A program made the position numbers and the translations under genes. From assembly GCA_004402895.1 (NCBI GenBank), contig SORT01000008.1, positions 1-61,787 on the forward strand: a DNA stretch of 61,787 nucleotides, written 5' to 3'. The notes beneath the pieces are model-generated. The model saw nothing but the letters and a program-made list of their open reading frames with translations. It ran no database searches and was not told the DNA's origin. This document shows positions 16,622 to 25,634 of the stretch, piece after piece (positions within the stretch are counted from its first letter, which is position 1; every line of letters starts with the position of its first letter). The stretch comes from Fidelibacterota bacterium MT.SAG.3 (lineage in GTDB: Bacteria > Fidelibacterota > SORT01).

Positions 16622-17701
16622 CTAAATTTTTTCTTCCGTCTCAGGGTCAAAATAGTGCGCTTTTGATAAATCAAAGTCTACATCAACGCTGTTGCCCTCT
16701 TCTACTTTAGCGTTAGGTGGAACTCGCGATACGATTGAATTGGAACCGGTCGTCATGTATAGATATATCTCGTTCCCCATCATTTCTGAAACCTCAATTG
16801 TCATCGGAATACCGCCATTTGAGGGACTAAGGGAAACATCCTCAGGACGGATTCCCATAATTATCTCTTTATTCACAAAAGAGGATATTTTATCCGGCAG
16901 ATTACCATCGAGTTTGATGATAACACTGCCGTCATCAAGTGTAAATCCGTTTCCATTGAGAAACTTACCTTTAATAAAATTCATTGACGGGCTTCCTATG
17001 AACCCGGCAACAAATTTATTTATAGGATTATTGTACAGGTTCAGAGGTGTATCGGTCTGCAGTATAAAGGAGTCTTTCATAACGATTATCCTATCACCGA
17101 GCGTCATAGCCTCCACCTGATCATGCGTTACATAGATCATGGTGGTCTTTAATCTGTTATGTAATTTAGATATCTCCGTTCTCATTTGAACACGAAGTTT
17201 TGCATCAAGATTTGAAAGCGGTTCATCAAATAAAAACACAGACGGTTGTCGAACAATGGCTCTTCCAAGAGCAACCCTCTGTCGCTGTCCGCCTGATAAT
17301 GCTTTTGGCTTTCTCCCGAGCAAATGAGTGATGTCAAGAATTTCCGCAGCATCTTTTACACGCCTTTTTATCTCTTCAGGATCATATTTACGCAATTTTA
17401 ATCCAAATGAGATATTTTCATAAACATCCATGTGAGGATAAAGGGCATAGTTTTGAAAAACCATTGCTATATCCCTGTCTTTTGGAGCAACATCGCTTAC
17501 ATCCTTATCCCCGATGAAAACATTTCCAGATGTAGCCTCTTCAAGCCCGGCAATTATACGCAATGTCGTTGATTTGCCGCATCCCGAGGGACCGACAAGA
17601 ACCACAAACTCTCCGTCGGCAATATCAATATTGGCATCTTTTATTCCAAAAACGCCTTTTTCAAATTCTTTACTGATATTTTTCAAAGCGACTTGCGCCA
17701 T
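16622..17701 (-). CDS. MalK/UgpC-type sugar ABC transporter ATPase
   Basis: The 359-residue ATPase has Walker A GPSGCGKSTT (about 38-47), Q-loop VFQNYALYPHM, signature LSGGQRQRVALGRA, Walker B VFLFDEPLSNLD and switch His (THDQ). A C-terminal TOBE/MalK regulatory domain fills about 235-355. This is the CUT1 carbohydrate importer ATPase. No permease or binding-protein gene is nearby, so it may be a shared ATPase serving importers elsewhere, like MsiK of Streptomyces. The substrate is not predictable. Confidence 0.9.
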   Translation of the reverse strand: MAQVALKNISKEFEKGVFGIKDANIDIADGEFVVLVGPSGCGKSTTLRIIAGLEEATSGNVFIGDKDVSDVAPKDRDIAMVFQNYALYPHMDVYENISFGLKLRKYDPEEIKRRVKDAAEILDITHLLGRKPKALSGGQRQRVALGRAIVRQPSVFLFDEPLSNLDAKLRVQMRTEISKLHNRLKTTMIYVTHDQVEAMTLGDRIIVMKDSFILQTDTPLNLYNNPINKFVAGFIGSPSMNFIKGKFLNGNGFTLDDGSVIIKLDGNLPDKISSFVNKEIIMGIRPEDVSLSPSNGGIPMTIEVSEMMGNEIYLYMTTGSNSIVSRVPPNAKVEEGNSVDVDFDLSKAHYFDPETEEKI

Positions 17702-17803
17702 TCAACCCTCATAGTTTATAATTAGATTTTCTTACGAAAATATATCACAAAACTGTTCTATTCGCAATAATAATGTCGCTCTCTTCTTCGACCGAGCACA
17801 AAA

Positions 17804-17831
17804 AAAAGACCTGTGTTAGAACAGGTCTTTT
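17804..17831. terminator. Bidirectional terminator between doxX and the MalK gene
   Basis: The stem AAAAGACCTGT/ACAGGTCTTTT has a 6-base loop and A/T runs on both sides. It ends the doxX transcript and separates it from the MalK-type gene. Confidence 0.85.
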
Positions 17832-17848
17832 TTAAGCGCACTGTTATT

Positions 17849-18253
17849 TCATGCTTTTGCTGAAACGATCTTATTTCCCTTCGTAAAGAAATAAATCCCA
17901 ACCATGGCGACTAAAAGCTGAAGTTCCATTCCGCCCATCGGCTTAATGTCGTTTGCCACAAATGACCACTGAGGCCAATGGAACATTGTAATTGCTCCGA
18001 TCATTATCATGCTGAATATTAGTCCGCTCAAGCGTGTAGCCCAATCACGCCCAAACCCTCCCCATAAGACAAGGAGCGCGCCGCTAACTTCCATAACTCC
18101 TGCCATGTAGATCATACCGACTGGCATCATCATCATTTTTGACATCATCTCAGCAGCCATAAATTTACCGATACCATGATATAAAAAAATCCCTGCCAGG
18201 TTTATCCGGATAAACCAATGTGAATAAGGTTCTAATTTTTTAATTATGTTCAT
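17849..18253 (-). CDS. DoxX-family membrane protein
   Basis: The chosen ATG follows a strong AAGGAG site, giving 134 residues. An upstream in-frame start would add 17 basic residues but has no site. Four membrane segments are visible. The first has the family motif RINLAGIFLYHGIGKFM, followed by a Met-rich loop (MMSKMMMMPVGMIYMAG), WGGFGRDWATRLSG, and a last helix. DoxX proteins are small quinone-linked or redox-associated membrane proteins, and their exact role varies. It is flanked by terminators, so it is probably a single-gene unit. Confidence 0.82.
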   Translation of the reverse strand: MNIIKKLEPYSHWFIRINLAGIFLYHGIGKFMAAEMMSKMMMMPVGMIYMAGVMEVSGALLVLWGGFGRDWATRLSGLIFSMIMIGAITMFHWPQWSFVANDIKPMGGMELQLLVAMVGIYFFTKGNKIVSAKA

Positions 18254-18418
18254 TAATCTTCTCCTTTTATTTCGTTTACTCTTAAATCCATCTGTTTTTA
18301 TCAATCAAATAAAATCAAACACTACTCGATTCGGAAGAAGATATAAAATTAGAAGTGGACCTGATGTATTTTAAATTACTAAATTAAAATATAACTTATT
18401 TTAGGAAAGTGATTAAAT

Positions 18419-19057
18419 TTAATTCTTAATCTTTTTAGACAACCGATTTTTCAAACCTGTATCAAGAGACTCTATCGTCAGAGCTTTTTTCAGAAGTTCG
18501 GGATCAGGTTCATGATGAACATACATTGAAATCAGATCTGAAAATTTAATCCTTGCAGGGTGTTTATATTCTACCAAAATAGAATCCCCCTCACTCACAT
18601 ATCCCTCTTCGATCACCTTAAAATAAATGCCGAATCGTTCACTACGCATGAATCGTTTTATGATGCCGTTGTCTCCAAACTTGATACCGAGCTTATAGCA
18701 TGGTAAGCGCAAATATACTGCCTCAAGTAGCGCCTCGCCTGCCCGTATGCGATCTCCTCCGCAAATACCTGATTCATCTGTTCCGGAAACTGTTAAGTTT
18801 TCCCCAAACATTCCCGGCGTTAGATCATCTCTTTCGGTTTCATTGATCCAATAATCGTAATTAGATTGAAAGTAGATGTAAACCGCCTTGTTTTCCCCTC
18901 CATGATCTTTTTTATTGATTATTGTATCACCATCAAGACCCTTTTTACTGATCATAACGGGAATAGTTGTCGGTTCCTTGTAAATTCCTGTTTCTTCCAT
19001 CTTACCTTTGTATTCGATAGTCCTGCTTTTCCCGATATTCACAGAAATTATTTTCAT
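18419..19057 (-). CDS. MOSC-domain protein (YiiM-like)
   Basis: The preferred start is the ATG of MKIISVNIGKSR, preceded by GGAAAAC. The protein then has 212 residues. The MOSC domain (about 20-160) has GLDGDTIINKKDHGGENKAV, then GMFGENLTVSG, and the conserved LRLPCYKLGIKF with the sulfur-carrying Cys. A short three-helix C-terminus (about 165-212) is as in E. coli YiiM. MOSC proteins bind molybdenum cofactor or carry sulfur and reduce N-hydroxylated compounds. Substrate is unknown. Confidence 0.87.
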   Translation of the reverse strand: MKIISVNIGKSRTIEYKGKMEETGIYKEPTTIPVMISKKGLDGDTIINKKDHGGENKAVYIYFQSNYDYWINETERDDLTPGMFGENLTVSGTDESGICGGDRIRAGEALLEAVYLRLPCYKLGIKFGDNGIIKRFMRSERFGIYFKVIEEGYVSEGDSILVEYKHPARIKFSDLISMYVHHEPDPELLKKALTIESLDTGLKNRLSKKIKN

Positions 19058-19082
19058 AATGTTTTCCATTACCACACCGCCA

Positions 19083-19193
19083 TTATATATGCTCCGGGTC
19101 CAAATTTATGGCATTATCAGAGTCTAATCCTGTTTGCGCGTTGAGAAAGGTTGCTGTGAACAGAAGAACTGAAAGCAGAAATAATCGCTTCAT
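19083..19193 (-). CDS. Tiny exported peptide
   Basis: A 36-codon frame begins with ATG overlapping the stop of the upstream membrane-protein gene (ATGA). It encodes a convincing signal peptide, MKRLFLLSVLLFTATFLNAQ, and then only 16 residues. It could be a real small secreted peptide or the start of a gene truncated by deletion. No known family. Confidence 0.4.
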   Translation of the reverse strand: MKRLFLLSVLLFTATFLNAQTGLDSDNAINLDPEHI

Positions 19194-19411
19194 TCAGATT
19201 CTTCATCCTCATCGTCTGATTTAGTTCTCATCCAGCTTAAAATTGAACCGAATCTATCAGGCGCGAGTAAAGCAAGACCCAATAGTATTACTAATACTCC
19301 GGGTAGAATCGGCAGTAGAAGTCCGGCAGAACCCAATATTACCAGTAAAATTCCTATTAACTGCCTGTTCTTATGAAATTCGAGTATATCTTCCCATAAT
19401 GGTTTTGACAT
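19190..19411 (-). CDS. Small PGPGW-like membrane protein
   Basis: The 73-residue protein has two tightly packed hydrophobic stretches (LIGILLVILGSAGLLLPILP, then GVLVILLGLALLAPD) and an acidic C-terminus. The LP-PG turn followed by GLALLA resembles the PGPGW family of putative transmembrane proteins. No function is known. The downstream ATG of the tiny exported peptide overlaps its stop. Confidence 0.65.
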   Translation of the reverse strand: MSKPLWEDILEFHKNRQLIGILLVILGSAGLLLPILPGVLVILLGLALLAPDRFGSILSWMRTKSDDEDEESE

Positions 19412-19500
19412 TTTTTATCCATCGGTTAATTAAACAAATTATTAGTTTACAATATATCTCAAAGATGTTATTAGTTCAAGTTGGGTGTAAAACCGTTAAG

Positions 19501-20655
19501 CTAATATAATTCTGAATATTTTTCTTTACTTCCGGTGATGAAAAGCAAGACGCTTTCAGACCCTTTAAGAAATTGATTTTCAACGAGCTTCTTTACGCCT
19601 ATCACCGCAGCGCCCCCTTCAGGCGCGGGACTCAGATCGGTATGTTTTTCTACGAGACGGATCCCATCAATTATCTCATCTTCGCTGACGGCAATCGCGG
19701 TACCTTCGCTTTCACGGAGCGCTTCCAACATCAGAAAATCACCTATCGCGGACGGTACCCGCAGACCGAGAGCGTTTGTTTTTGCGTTTTCCCAAGGCTC
19801 GGCGAAATCTTTTCCCTCGTGAAACGCCTTGACTATCGGAGCGCACCCCTCACTTTGTACGCTTACCATTTTAGGCCTTTCACTGCCTATCCATCCGAGC
19901 TTTTCCATCTCGTCGAACGCTTTCCACATCCCTATCAATCCGGTTCCGCCGCCTGTGGGATAGAGAATGACGTCGGGGAGTTTCCAATCGAGCTGCTCGG
20001 CTAACTCATAGCCCATCGTTTTCTTTCCCTCAACTCTGTACGGCTCCTTCAGAGTAGATAGATCAAACCAGCTCTCGTCAAGCTGCTCGGACATCGCTCT
20101 TCCCGCATCGGAAATCGTGCCTTTCACTAAAGTGACATTCGCGCCGTGTTCGCGGCAGCTTTCCGAGAAACTCGAGGGAGTATCATCGGGGATGAAAACA
20201 GAGCATTCGATGCCTGCGGCATTAGCGTAAGCCGCCGCCGCGACGCCGGCATTCCCCGCGGACGGGAGCGATACTTTGGTCACGCCAAGTTCCTTTGCTC
20301 TTGTGATAGCAACGGTCATTCCACGGTCTTTGAAGCTTCCTGTCGGATTAACGCCTTCATCTTTCAACAATAAATTATCCAGTCCAAGAACCGCGCCAAG
20401 CTCAACTTCATGCTTCAAGGGAGTCATTCCCTCGCCGAGCGTGACCCTGTTATTTTCGTCATTGATCGGGAGCAGTTTCCGGTATCGCCATAACGAATCG
20501 TCTTCGGAGACGATCATGTCAAGCGGATCGTTAATATTTTCGACTCGGATATATGCTAATAGTGGAGCGCCACAAACGCAGCGGTTTTGCAGCTCGTTTA
20601 TCGGATATTCCCTGCCGCATTTCGGGCAGGTTAAAGTCTTGAAGAGTCGGTTCAA
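19501..20655 (-). CDS. thrC: Threonine synthase
   Basis: The 384-residue PLP enzyme converts O-phosphohomoserine to threonine. A zinc-ribbon N-terminus has cysteines at about 10, 13, 26 and 28 (CPKCGREY, CVCGAP). The PLP lysine is about Lys109 in NPTGSFKDRG, and the phosphate-binding glycine loop is LYPTGGGTGLIGM. The N-terminal ribbon is usual for this branch of the family. It overlaps gatB by 4 bp and ends the serB-serA-gatB operon. No other threonine gene is in the window. Confidence 0.92.
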   Translation of the reverse strand: MNRLFKTLTCPKCGREYPINELQNRCVCGAPLLAYIRVENINDPLDMIVSEDDSLWRYRKLLPINDENNRVTLGEGMTPLKHEVELGAVLGLDNLLLKDEGVNPTGSFKDRGMTVAITRAKELGVTKVSLPSAGNAGVAAAAYANAAGIECSVFIPDDTPSSFSESCREHGANVTLVKGTISDAGRAMSEQLDESWFDLSTLKEPYRVEGKKTMGYELAEQLDWKLPDVILYPTGGGTGLIGMWKAFDEMEKLGWIGSERPKMVSVQSEGCAPIVKAFHEGKDFAEPWENAKTNALGLRVPSAIGDFLMLEALRESEGTAIAVSEDEIIDGIRLVEKHTDLSPAPEGGAAVIGVKKLVENQFLKGSESVLLFITGSKEKYSELY

Positions 20656-22100
20656 CTATCTATATTAAGCAGCCTGTCGAGAGATTCATTTGCTATCTGC
20701 GGGTTGGCTTTACCATGAGACGCTTTCATGATCTGACCTACGAACCAGCCTTTTAGTTTGGCTTCACCGCTTTTATACCGTTCTGCCTCATCAGGATTAG
20801 AATCAATTACCTCTTGCACAATTTTATCAATTTCAGAAGAATCGCTCATTTGTTTAAGACCTAACTTCTCGATCACCGAACCGACCGGGGATTCATCGGT
20901 CAACATCTCGTCAAACACGGTTCTTGCCGCGCTTATGGAGATGCTCCCATCCGAAACGTTCTTCATCAGTTCAGCCAACCGCGCCGGCGCAACAGTGAAT
21001 TCATCTATTGATATTCCCGCATCGTTCAATACCCTGCTGACGTTGCCCATGATCCAGTTTGCGGAATTTTTCGGGTCTTCGGTTATGGTGGTCAGCTCCT
21101 CAAAATATTCAGCTACTCCCCGTGAGGCTGTTAAGACAAGAGCGTGTTCATCTTTTAATTTATATTCAGAGACAAAACGATCCATCTTTTTTTCAGGAAG
21201 CTCCGGGAGATTTTCTTTAATTCCGTTTATCTGCTTTTGATCGATCGTGAACGGCACGAGGTCTGGTTCCGGGAAATAACGATAATCATCCGAACCTTCC
21301 TTTGCGCGCATCTGTTTGATTTCGCCGCTGCTTTCGTCCCAGAGATTAGTGACTTGCACTATGGTTCCACCTGATTCCAGAGTCTCTATCTGTCGTTTTA
21401 TCTCCGCGTGCAACGCTTTCTCGACGCCTCTGAAAGAGTTCATATTTTTAAGTTCTGTTTTAGTGCCGAACTTTTTATCGCCCGGTTTCCGGATCGAGAT
21501 ATTGGCATCGCATCGCAGACTGCCCTCCTCCATGTTACAATCGCTTATACCGAGGTAACGCAACAGCTGTTTCAGTTTTACGAGGTACTCATAAGATTCT
21601 TCGGGGCTTCTCAGGTCCGGTTCGGAAACTATCTCTAATAATGGCACCCCTGCTCTGTTAAGGTCAACCTTACTTTCGGGTCTGTTCGGTTCGTGCATCG
21701 ACTTTCCGGCGTCTTCTTCAAGATGTATGCGTGTAATACCGATCTTCTTACTGTTCGAGTCCGTTCCAATATTGATGAATCCGTTTTCGCACAAAGGTTC
21801 TTCAAACTGTGATATTTGATAACCTTTCGGGGAGTCGGGATAAAAATAGTTTTTCCTCGCAAAACGCGAATATGAAGCGATTTCACAATTCATGGCAAGA
21901 CCCGCTTTAATTCCATACTCAACTGACTGCCGATTCAGAACGGGTAGAACTCCCGGCATCCCCATACAAACAGGACAAATCCTGCTGTTAGCGGGAGCGC
22001 CGTATTCTGACTTACACCCGCAAAATATTTTTGTCTCTGTTGAAAGTTGGGCATGTACCTCAAGCCCGATCACAACTTCCCATTTCTTGTTATCTGTCAT
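20652..22100 (-). CDS. gatB: Aspartyl/glutamyl-tRNA amidotransferase subunit B
   Basis: The 482-residue protein is the kinase/tRNA-binding subunit of GatCAB, which converts Glu-tRNA-Gln and Asp-tRNA-Asn to the amidated forms. It begins WEVVIGLEVHAQLSTETKIF. The zinc site is FCGCKSEYG with CPVCMGMPG. The body includes ARKNYFYPDSPKGYQISQFE and LEEDAGKSMHE. A YqeY-like helical tail (about 330-482) ends with KLKGWFVGQIMKASHGKANP. gatA and gatC are not in the window. It sits 16 nt after serA. Confidence 0.96.
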   Translation of the reverse strand: MTDNKKWEVVIGLEVHAQLSTETKIFCGCKSEYGAPANSRICPVCMGMPGVLPVLNRQSVEYGIKAGLAMNCEIASYSRFARKNYFYPDSPKGYQISQFEEPLCENGFINIGTDSNSKKIGITRIHLEEDAGKSMHEPNRPESKVDLNRAGVPLLEIVSEPDLRSPEESYEYLVKLKQLLRYLGISDCNMEEGSLRCDANISIRKPGDKKFGTKTELKNMNSFRGVEKALHAEIKRQIETLESGGTIVQVTNLWDESSGEIKQMRAKEGSDDYRYFPEPDLVPFTIDQKQINGIKENLPELPEKKMDRFVSEYKLKDEHALVLTASRGVAEYFEELTTITEDPKNSANWIMGNVSRVLNDAGISIDEFTVAPARLAELMKNVSDGSISISAARTVFDEMLTDESPVGSVIEKLGLKQMSDSSEIDKIVQEVIDSNPDEAERYKSGEAKLKGWFVGQIMKASHGKANPQIANESLDRLLNIDS

Positions 22101-22116
22101 TCTGAGACGGCTCCTC

Positions 22117-23697
22117 TCAAAATTTTATCTGATCAATTTTTAGAATATCCTTCTCGGACAACAGTTTATCCAATACATCATTTTCTAACGGGGAATCGAG
22201 ATTAACAAGCGATAGAGCCACTCCCCCTTTTTCGCGCCTGCCGAGGTTGAACTCCGCTATATTTTGGCCTGCCTCTCCAAGAATAGTGCCGATGCGGCCG
22301 ATTACCCCGGGTAAATCATTACTTTTGATCACAAGTATAATTCCTTCAGGTTTCAGTTCCATATGGTATTCATCTATCTGGACTATCCTCTGATACTTGC
22401 CGCCAAATACCGTTCCCTTCACTGTGAGTTTTCCGTTCGGTCCCTTGACAACGCTTTCGATCTGGTTTTTATAACTTTCACTGCCGTGCTTGTAACTTTC
22501 TGTAACTTTTATCCCCCTCTGTTCCGCAATATAATTCGCATTCACGTTGTTTATCGGATCTGTCGAAGAAAAGGAGATAAACCCCATCAACACTCCCAAA
22601 GTGACCGGAGAAACATCTTTAATTTCACCGAGACAAGTGATCTTCATTTTGCTTATTTCACCCTTCATCAGTTGTGATTGAAGTGTCCCTATCTTACCCG
22701 CGAGTTCAACGTATGGTTCGAGCAGAGGACTTATTTCCCCAGCCGCAAAAGCAACGTTAAGTGCGTTTTCCGCCTTGTTTGAAATCAGGAAATCCCGCAC
22801 CTGTCTACACGCTCCCATCGACACTCCAACCTTCGCTTCTTCCGTTGACGCTCCCAAGTGAGGTGTGAGGAGCACATTCTTTGCCTTGAGCAAAGGACTG
22901 TTTTCCGGCGGCTCGTTCTCGAATACATCGATCCCTGCGCCCTTTATCTTCCCTCGGTTCAAAGCATCGGACAGTGCCTGTTCATCTATCAATCCACCGC
23001 GCGCGCAATTGATAATTCTGACACCCTCTTTCATGGCTTTGATGGATTTAGCGTTTATTAGGTGCTTTGTATCTTCATTAAGCGGAAGATGTAAAGTGAT
23101 ATAATCTACTTCATTTAAGAGCTTTTCGAGAGCCGATGCCTTCGCTCCGCTTTCAACGATTATATCATCGGCTATGTAAGGGTCGTAAACGGATACATCC
23201 ATTTCAAATGAACGCGCCCGGCTTGCGACTTCCTTCCCGACTTTCCCGAATCCAATTACTCCCAACTTCTTATTTTTTAGTTCCTGCCCGATCAGTTCAG
23301 ATCGTTCCCATTTACCGGCTTTGATGCTCCTGTCGGCTTTGGTAATATTTCTCGACAGAGCCAACATAAGCGCCATTGTCAGCTCGGCTGCGGCATTCGA
23401 GTTTACTCCGGGAACGTTCATGACCACGATGCCCTTCTTCGTGGCAGCTTCAATGTCTATATTGTCGACTCCGACTCCTGCTCTGCAGATAACTTTCAGG
23501 TTTTCGGCAGCCTCAATAATTTCTGCTGTAACATTAGTGCCGCTTCGGAGGATATGCGCGTCGACCTGCCTGATCGCTTCCTTTAGTTCATCAGAAGAGA
23601 GATTTTCTTTCAGTATTACTTCAATATCGTCAGACTCGTTAAGAAGTTCGATCCCTTCTTCGGAAACGGGATCCGTGATCAATACCTTATAGCTCAT
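22117..23697 (-). CDS. serA: D-3-phosphoglycerate dehydrogenase
   Basis: The 526-residue enzyme makes 3-phosphohydroxypyruvate, the first step of serine synthesis. The NAD fold has GVIGFGKVGKEVASRA. Catalytic region markers are NCARGGLIDEQAL and the His of TPHLGAST. The C-terminus adds the intervening ASB domain and an ACT domain (about 450-526, LVIKSNDLPGVIGRIGTILG), which usually gives serine feedback. This is the long type found in B. subtilis and M. tuberculosis. It overlaps the aminotransferase gene by 4 bp. Confidence 0.95.
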   Translation of the reverse strand: MSYKVLITDPVSEEGIELLNESDDIEVILKENLSSDELKEAIRQVDAHILRSGTNVTAEIIEAAENLKVICRAGVGVDNIDIEAATKKGIVVMNVPGVNSNAAAELTMALMLALSRNITKADRSIKAGKWERSELIGQELKNKKLGVIGFGKVGKEVASRARSFEMDVSVYDPYIADDIIVESGAKASALEKLLNEVDYITLHLPLNEDTKHLINAKSIKAMKEGVRIINCARGGLIDEQALSDALNRGKIKGAGIDVFENEPPENSPLLKAKNVLLTPHLGASTEEAKVGVSMGACRQVRDFLISNKAENALNVAFAAGEISPLLEPYVELAGKIGTLQSQLMKGEISKMKITCLGEIKDVSPVTLGVLMGFISFSSTDPINNVNANYIAEQRGIKVTESYKHGSESYKNQIESVVKGPNGKLTVKGTVFGGKYQRIVQIDEYHMELKPEGIILVIKSNDLPGVIGRIGTILGEAGQNIAEFNLGRREKGGVALSLVNLDSPLENDVLDKLLSEKDILKIDQIKF

Positions 23698-24770
23698 CCC
23701 ATCTCCATAATTGTTTCATCTATTGTCTCTAACAGCATTTCGATATCATTCATATTCAGGTCCCCCATATGAGCTATTCTGAATGTTTCTCCTTTAAGTT
23801 TGCCGTATCCGTCCCCAATAACATACCCTTTGCCGCTCAGTATATTCAGTAGGCTCGCAACATCAATATTCTTGGTGTTTTTTACGCATGTCACCGTTGC
23901 AGAAAGATATCCCTCCTCCGCAAATAATCCAAAATTTTCCTCTGCCCATTCTCTCACCCTCTCAGCCATTCGGATTATCTTTTCATACCTGTTTTCCATC
24001 CCGGCGGCGAGCATATCATCTATCTGTTTTGAAAGAGCATACATATGAGGAGTCGATGCGGTTGATATAGTTTGTGAACGCAGGTGATATTTTTCAAAAC
24101 TCTCAAAATCAAAGTAAAAACCTTTGTTCTGTGCGCTCTTTGAACGTTCCAACGCCCTGTCAGAGACCGAAGCAATGGAGAAACCGGGTGGGAGCGCCCA
24201 TGCTTTCTGGACGCTCGCAAGACATACGTCCAATCCCCATTCATCAACCGGAATATCAATCCCCGCCATCGAAGAAACAGCGTCAACTATGAGCGCAACA
24301 TCGTCAAATTCCTTCACCACATCGGAAATTTCTTTGAGTGGGTTCATAACTCCCGTTGATGTTTCGTTATGCGTGATACAAACGGTGTCAAAATTGCCTT
24401 CAGCGAGAGCGCTCCTAACGGCTTCCGGTTTGATAGCCTTTCCCCATTCGACCTCCAACGGAACAGCATCTTTACCGCAACTTTTAGCGATATTATACCA
24501 AAGTTGACCAAAACTCCCGCATATCAGGTGCAAAGAGCTTTTTTTAATCACATTCCGCACAGCTGCTTCCATTAGTCCCGTTGCGGTTGAAGAAGAGAGG
24601 TAGATCCTGCCTTCCGTATGCAGTATCTCTGCGACTCCTTTCACTATTTTTTCATAAAGAACCGAAAATTCCTTTGATCGATGCCCTATGGTAGCTCCTT
24701 TCATCGCCTCTTTTATCTCGTCTCTTACATATACGGGACCCGGAAGGAAAAACTTTGCGTTCTCAGACAT
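23694..24770 (-). CDS. Class V aminotransferase, probable phosphoserine transaminase
   Basis: The 358-residue PLP enzyme belongs to the alanine-glyoxylate/serine-pyruvate branch of class V. It begins with FLPGPVYVRDEI and has GHRSKEF. The PLP-contacting Asp is about 163 (IVDAVSSMAG) and the PLP lysine about Lys189 (ASVQKAWALPPG). It lies exactly between serB-like and serA genes with 1- and 4-bp overlaps. No classical SerC is nearby. I infer that it converts phosphohydroxypyruvate to phosphoserine, as related class V enzymes do in some archaea and thermophiles. Alanine-glyoxylate activity is the alternative. Confidence 0.85.
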   Translation of the reverse strand: MSENAKFFLPGPVYVRDEIKEAMKGATIGHRSKEFSVLYEKIVKGVAEILHTEGRIYLSSSTATGLMEAAVRNVIKKSSLHLICGSFGQLWYNIAKSCGKDAVPLEVEWGKAIKPEAVRSALAEGNFDTVCITHNETSTGVMNPLKEISDVVKEFDDVALIVDAVSSMAGIDIPVDEWGLDVCLASVQKAWALPPGFSIASVSDRALERSKSAQNKGFYFDFESFEKYHLRSQTISTASTPHMYALSKQIDDMLAAGMENRYEKIIRMAERVREWAEENFGLFAEEGYLSATVTCVKNTKNIDVASLLNILSGKGYVIGDGYGKLKGETFRIAHMGDLNMNDIEMLLETIDETIMEMG

Positions 24771-25501
24771 TACTTTCTCACAACGCTGTCGGAAAGTAAA
24801 TTCAATCCTCTCTCAATAACCTCACGATACTCTCCTTTTCGGTAAGGTTTCAGCTCTTCTTCATCCATAAGAAGAGGAATTAGCGGTGCAAAACTGTTAC
24901 ATTCGATATAGATCTCCGAATCTTCCAATACATTCTGCCGTCTTACCGCACCCCCATAACCAATGAACAGCTCCAATTCACTTGCAGCTTCACTATCGTT
25001 CTTCCCATCTCCGATCAACACCGATTTCCCGTACATTTCCGTAATCTCTTTTGCTATCTTGGCTTTTCCGTGACCTTTGACCAATGGTGAAGACTTATCG
25101 AATCCTGTATACTCTCCCGCCTGATTGAAATACAGTTCAACAGAATAGACATTCTTATATCCAATACCGAGATATCTCGCGAGATAATTTACCGCAGGTT
25201 GTAAACCTCCCGTCAATATGAAAATATTTCTGCCGGCTTCTCTGAGTAATTTTATAACTTCTCTCACATCATGACTGAGATTGGCGATATACAGATCACC
25301 AAGATCCTGAACCTGCTCCAATGACGGATTTACCAATTCCAATCTCTTTTCAAAAATGTCGACCGTAAGTGAACTCCGTTCCATGGCACTGCGAGTCAGC
25401 TCTGATACTTCTTCCCATACATCATTCATATCGGCAAGGAGGTCAATACCCTCAGCGTTAGTGAGTGTACTGTCACAGTCGAATATTACGTTCTTTATCA
25501 T
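24770..25501 (-). CDS. serB: HAD-family phosphoserine phosphatase
   Basis: The 243-residue HAD hydrolase has motif I FDCDSTLT (nucleophile and acid Asp near 9 and 11), motif II ILTGGLQPAV, a conserved Lys region (KGHGKAKI) and motif III LIGDGKNDSEAA. A helical cap lies at about 18-85. This is the SerB pattern. It releases phosphate from phosphoserine. It is the first gene of the serB-aminotransferase-serA-gatB-thrC operon, and the next start shares its last base. The tail (about 205-243) is longer than in minimal SerB. Confidence 0.87.
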   Translation of the reverse strand: MIKNVIFDCDSTLTNAEGIDLLADMNDVWEEVSELTRSAMERSSLTVDIFEKRLELVNPSLEQVQDLGDLYIANLSHDVREVIKLLREAGRNIFILTGGLQPAVNYLARYLGIGYKNVYSVELYFNQAGEYTGFDKSSPLVKGHGKAKIAKEITEMYGKSVLIGDGKNDSEAASELELFIGYGGAVRRQNVLEDSEIYIECNSFAPLIPLLMDEEELKPYRKGEYREVIERGLNLLSDSVVRK

Positions 25502-25634
25502 CGAAAATTGATCATAATTTTGTTGCGTAATCTATCCTCACTCTTTTGGAAAAGCAATAATTTTCAACGTCTCAGGGGAACTAATTAGTTTAATTATCTT
25601 GAAAATAACGGAACATGATTCTATCTTTCGCCTC

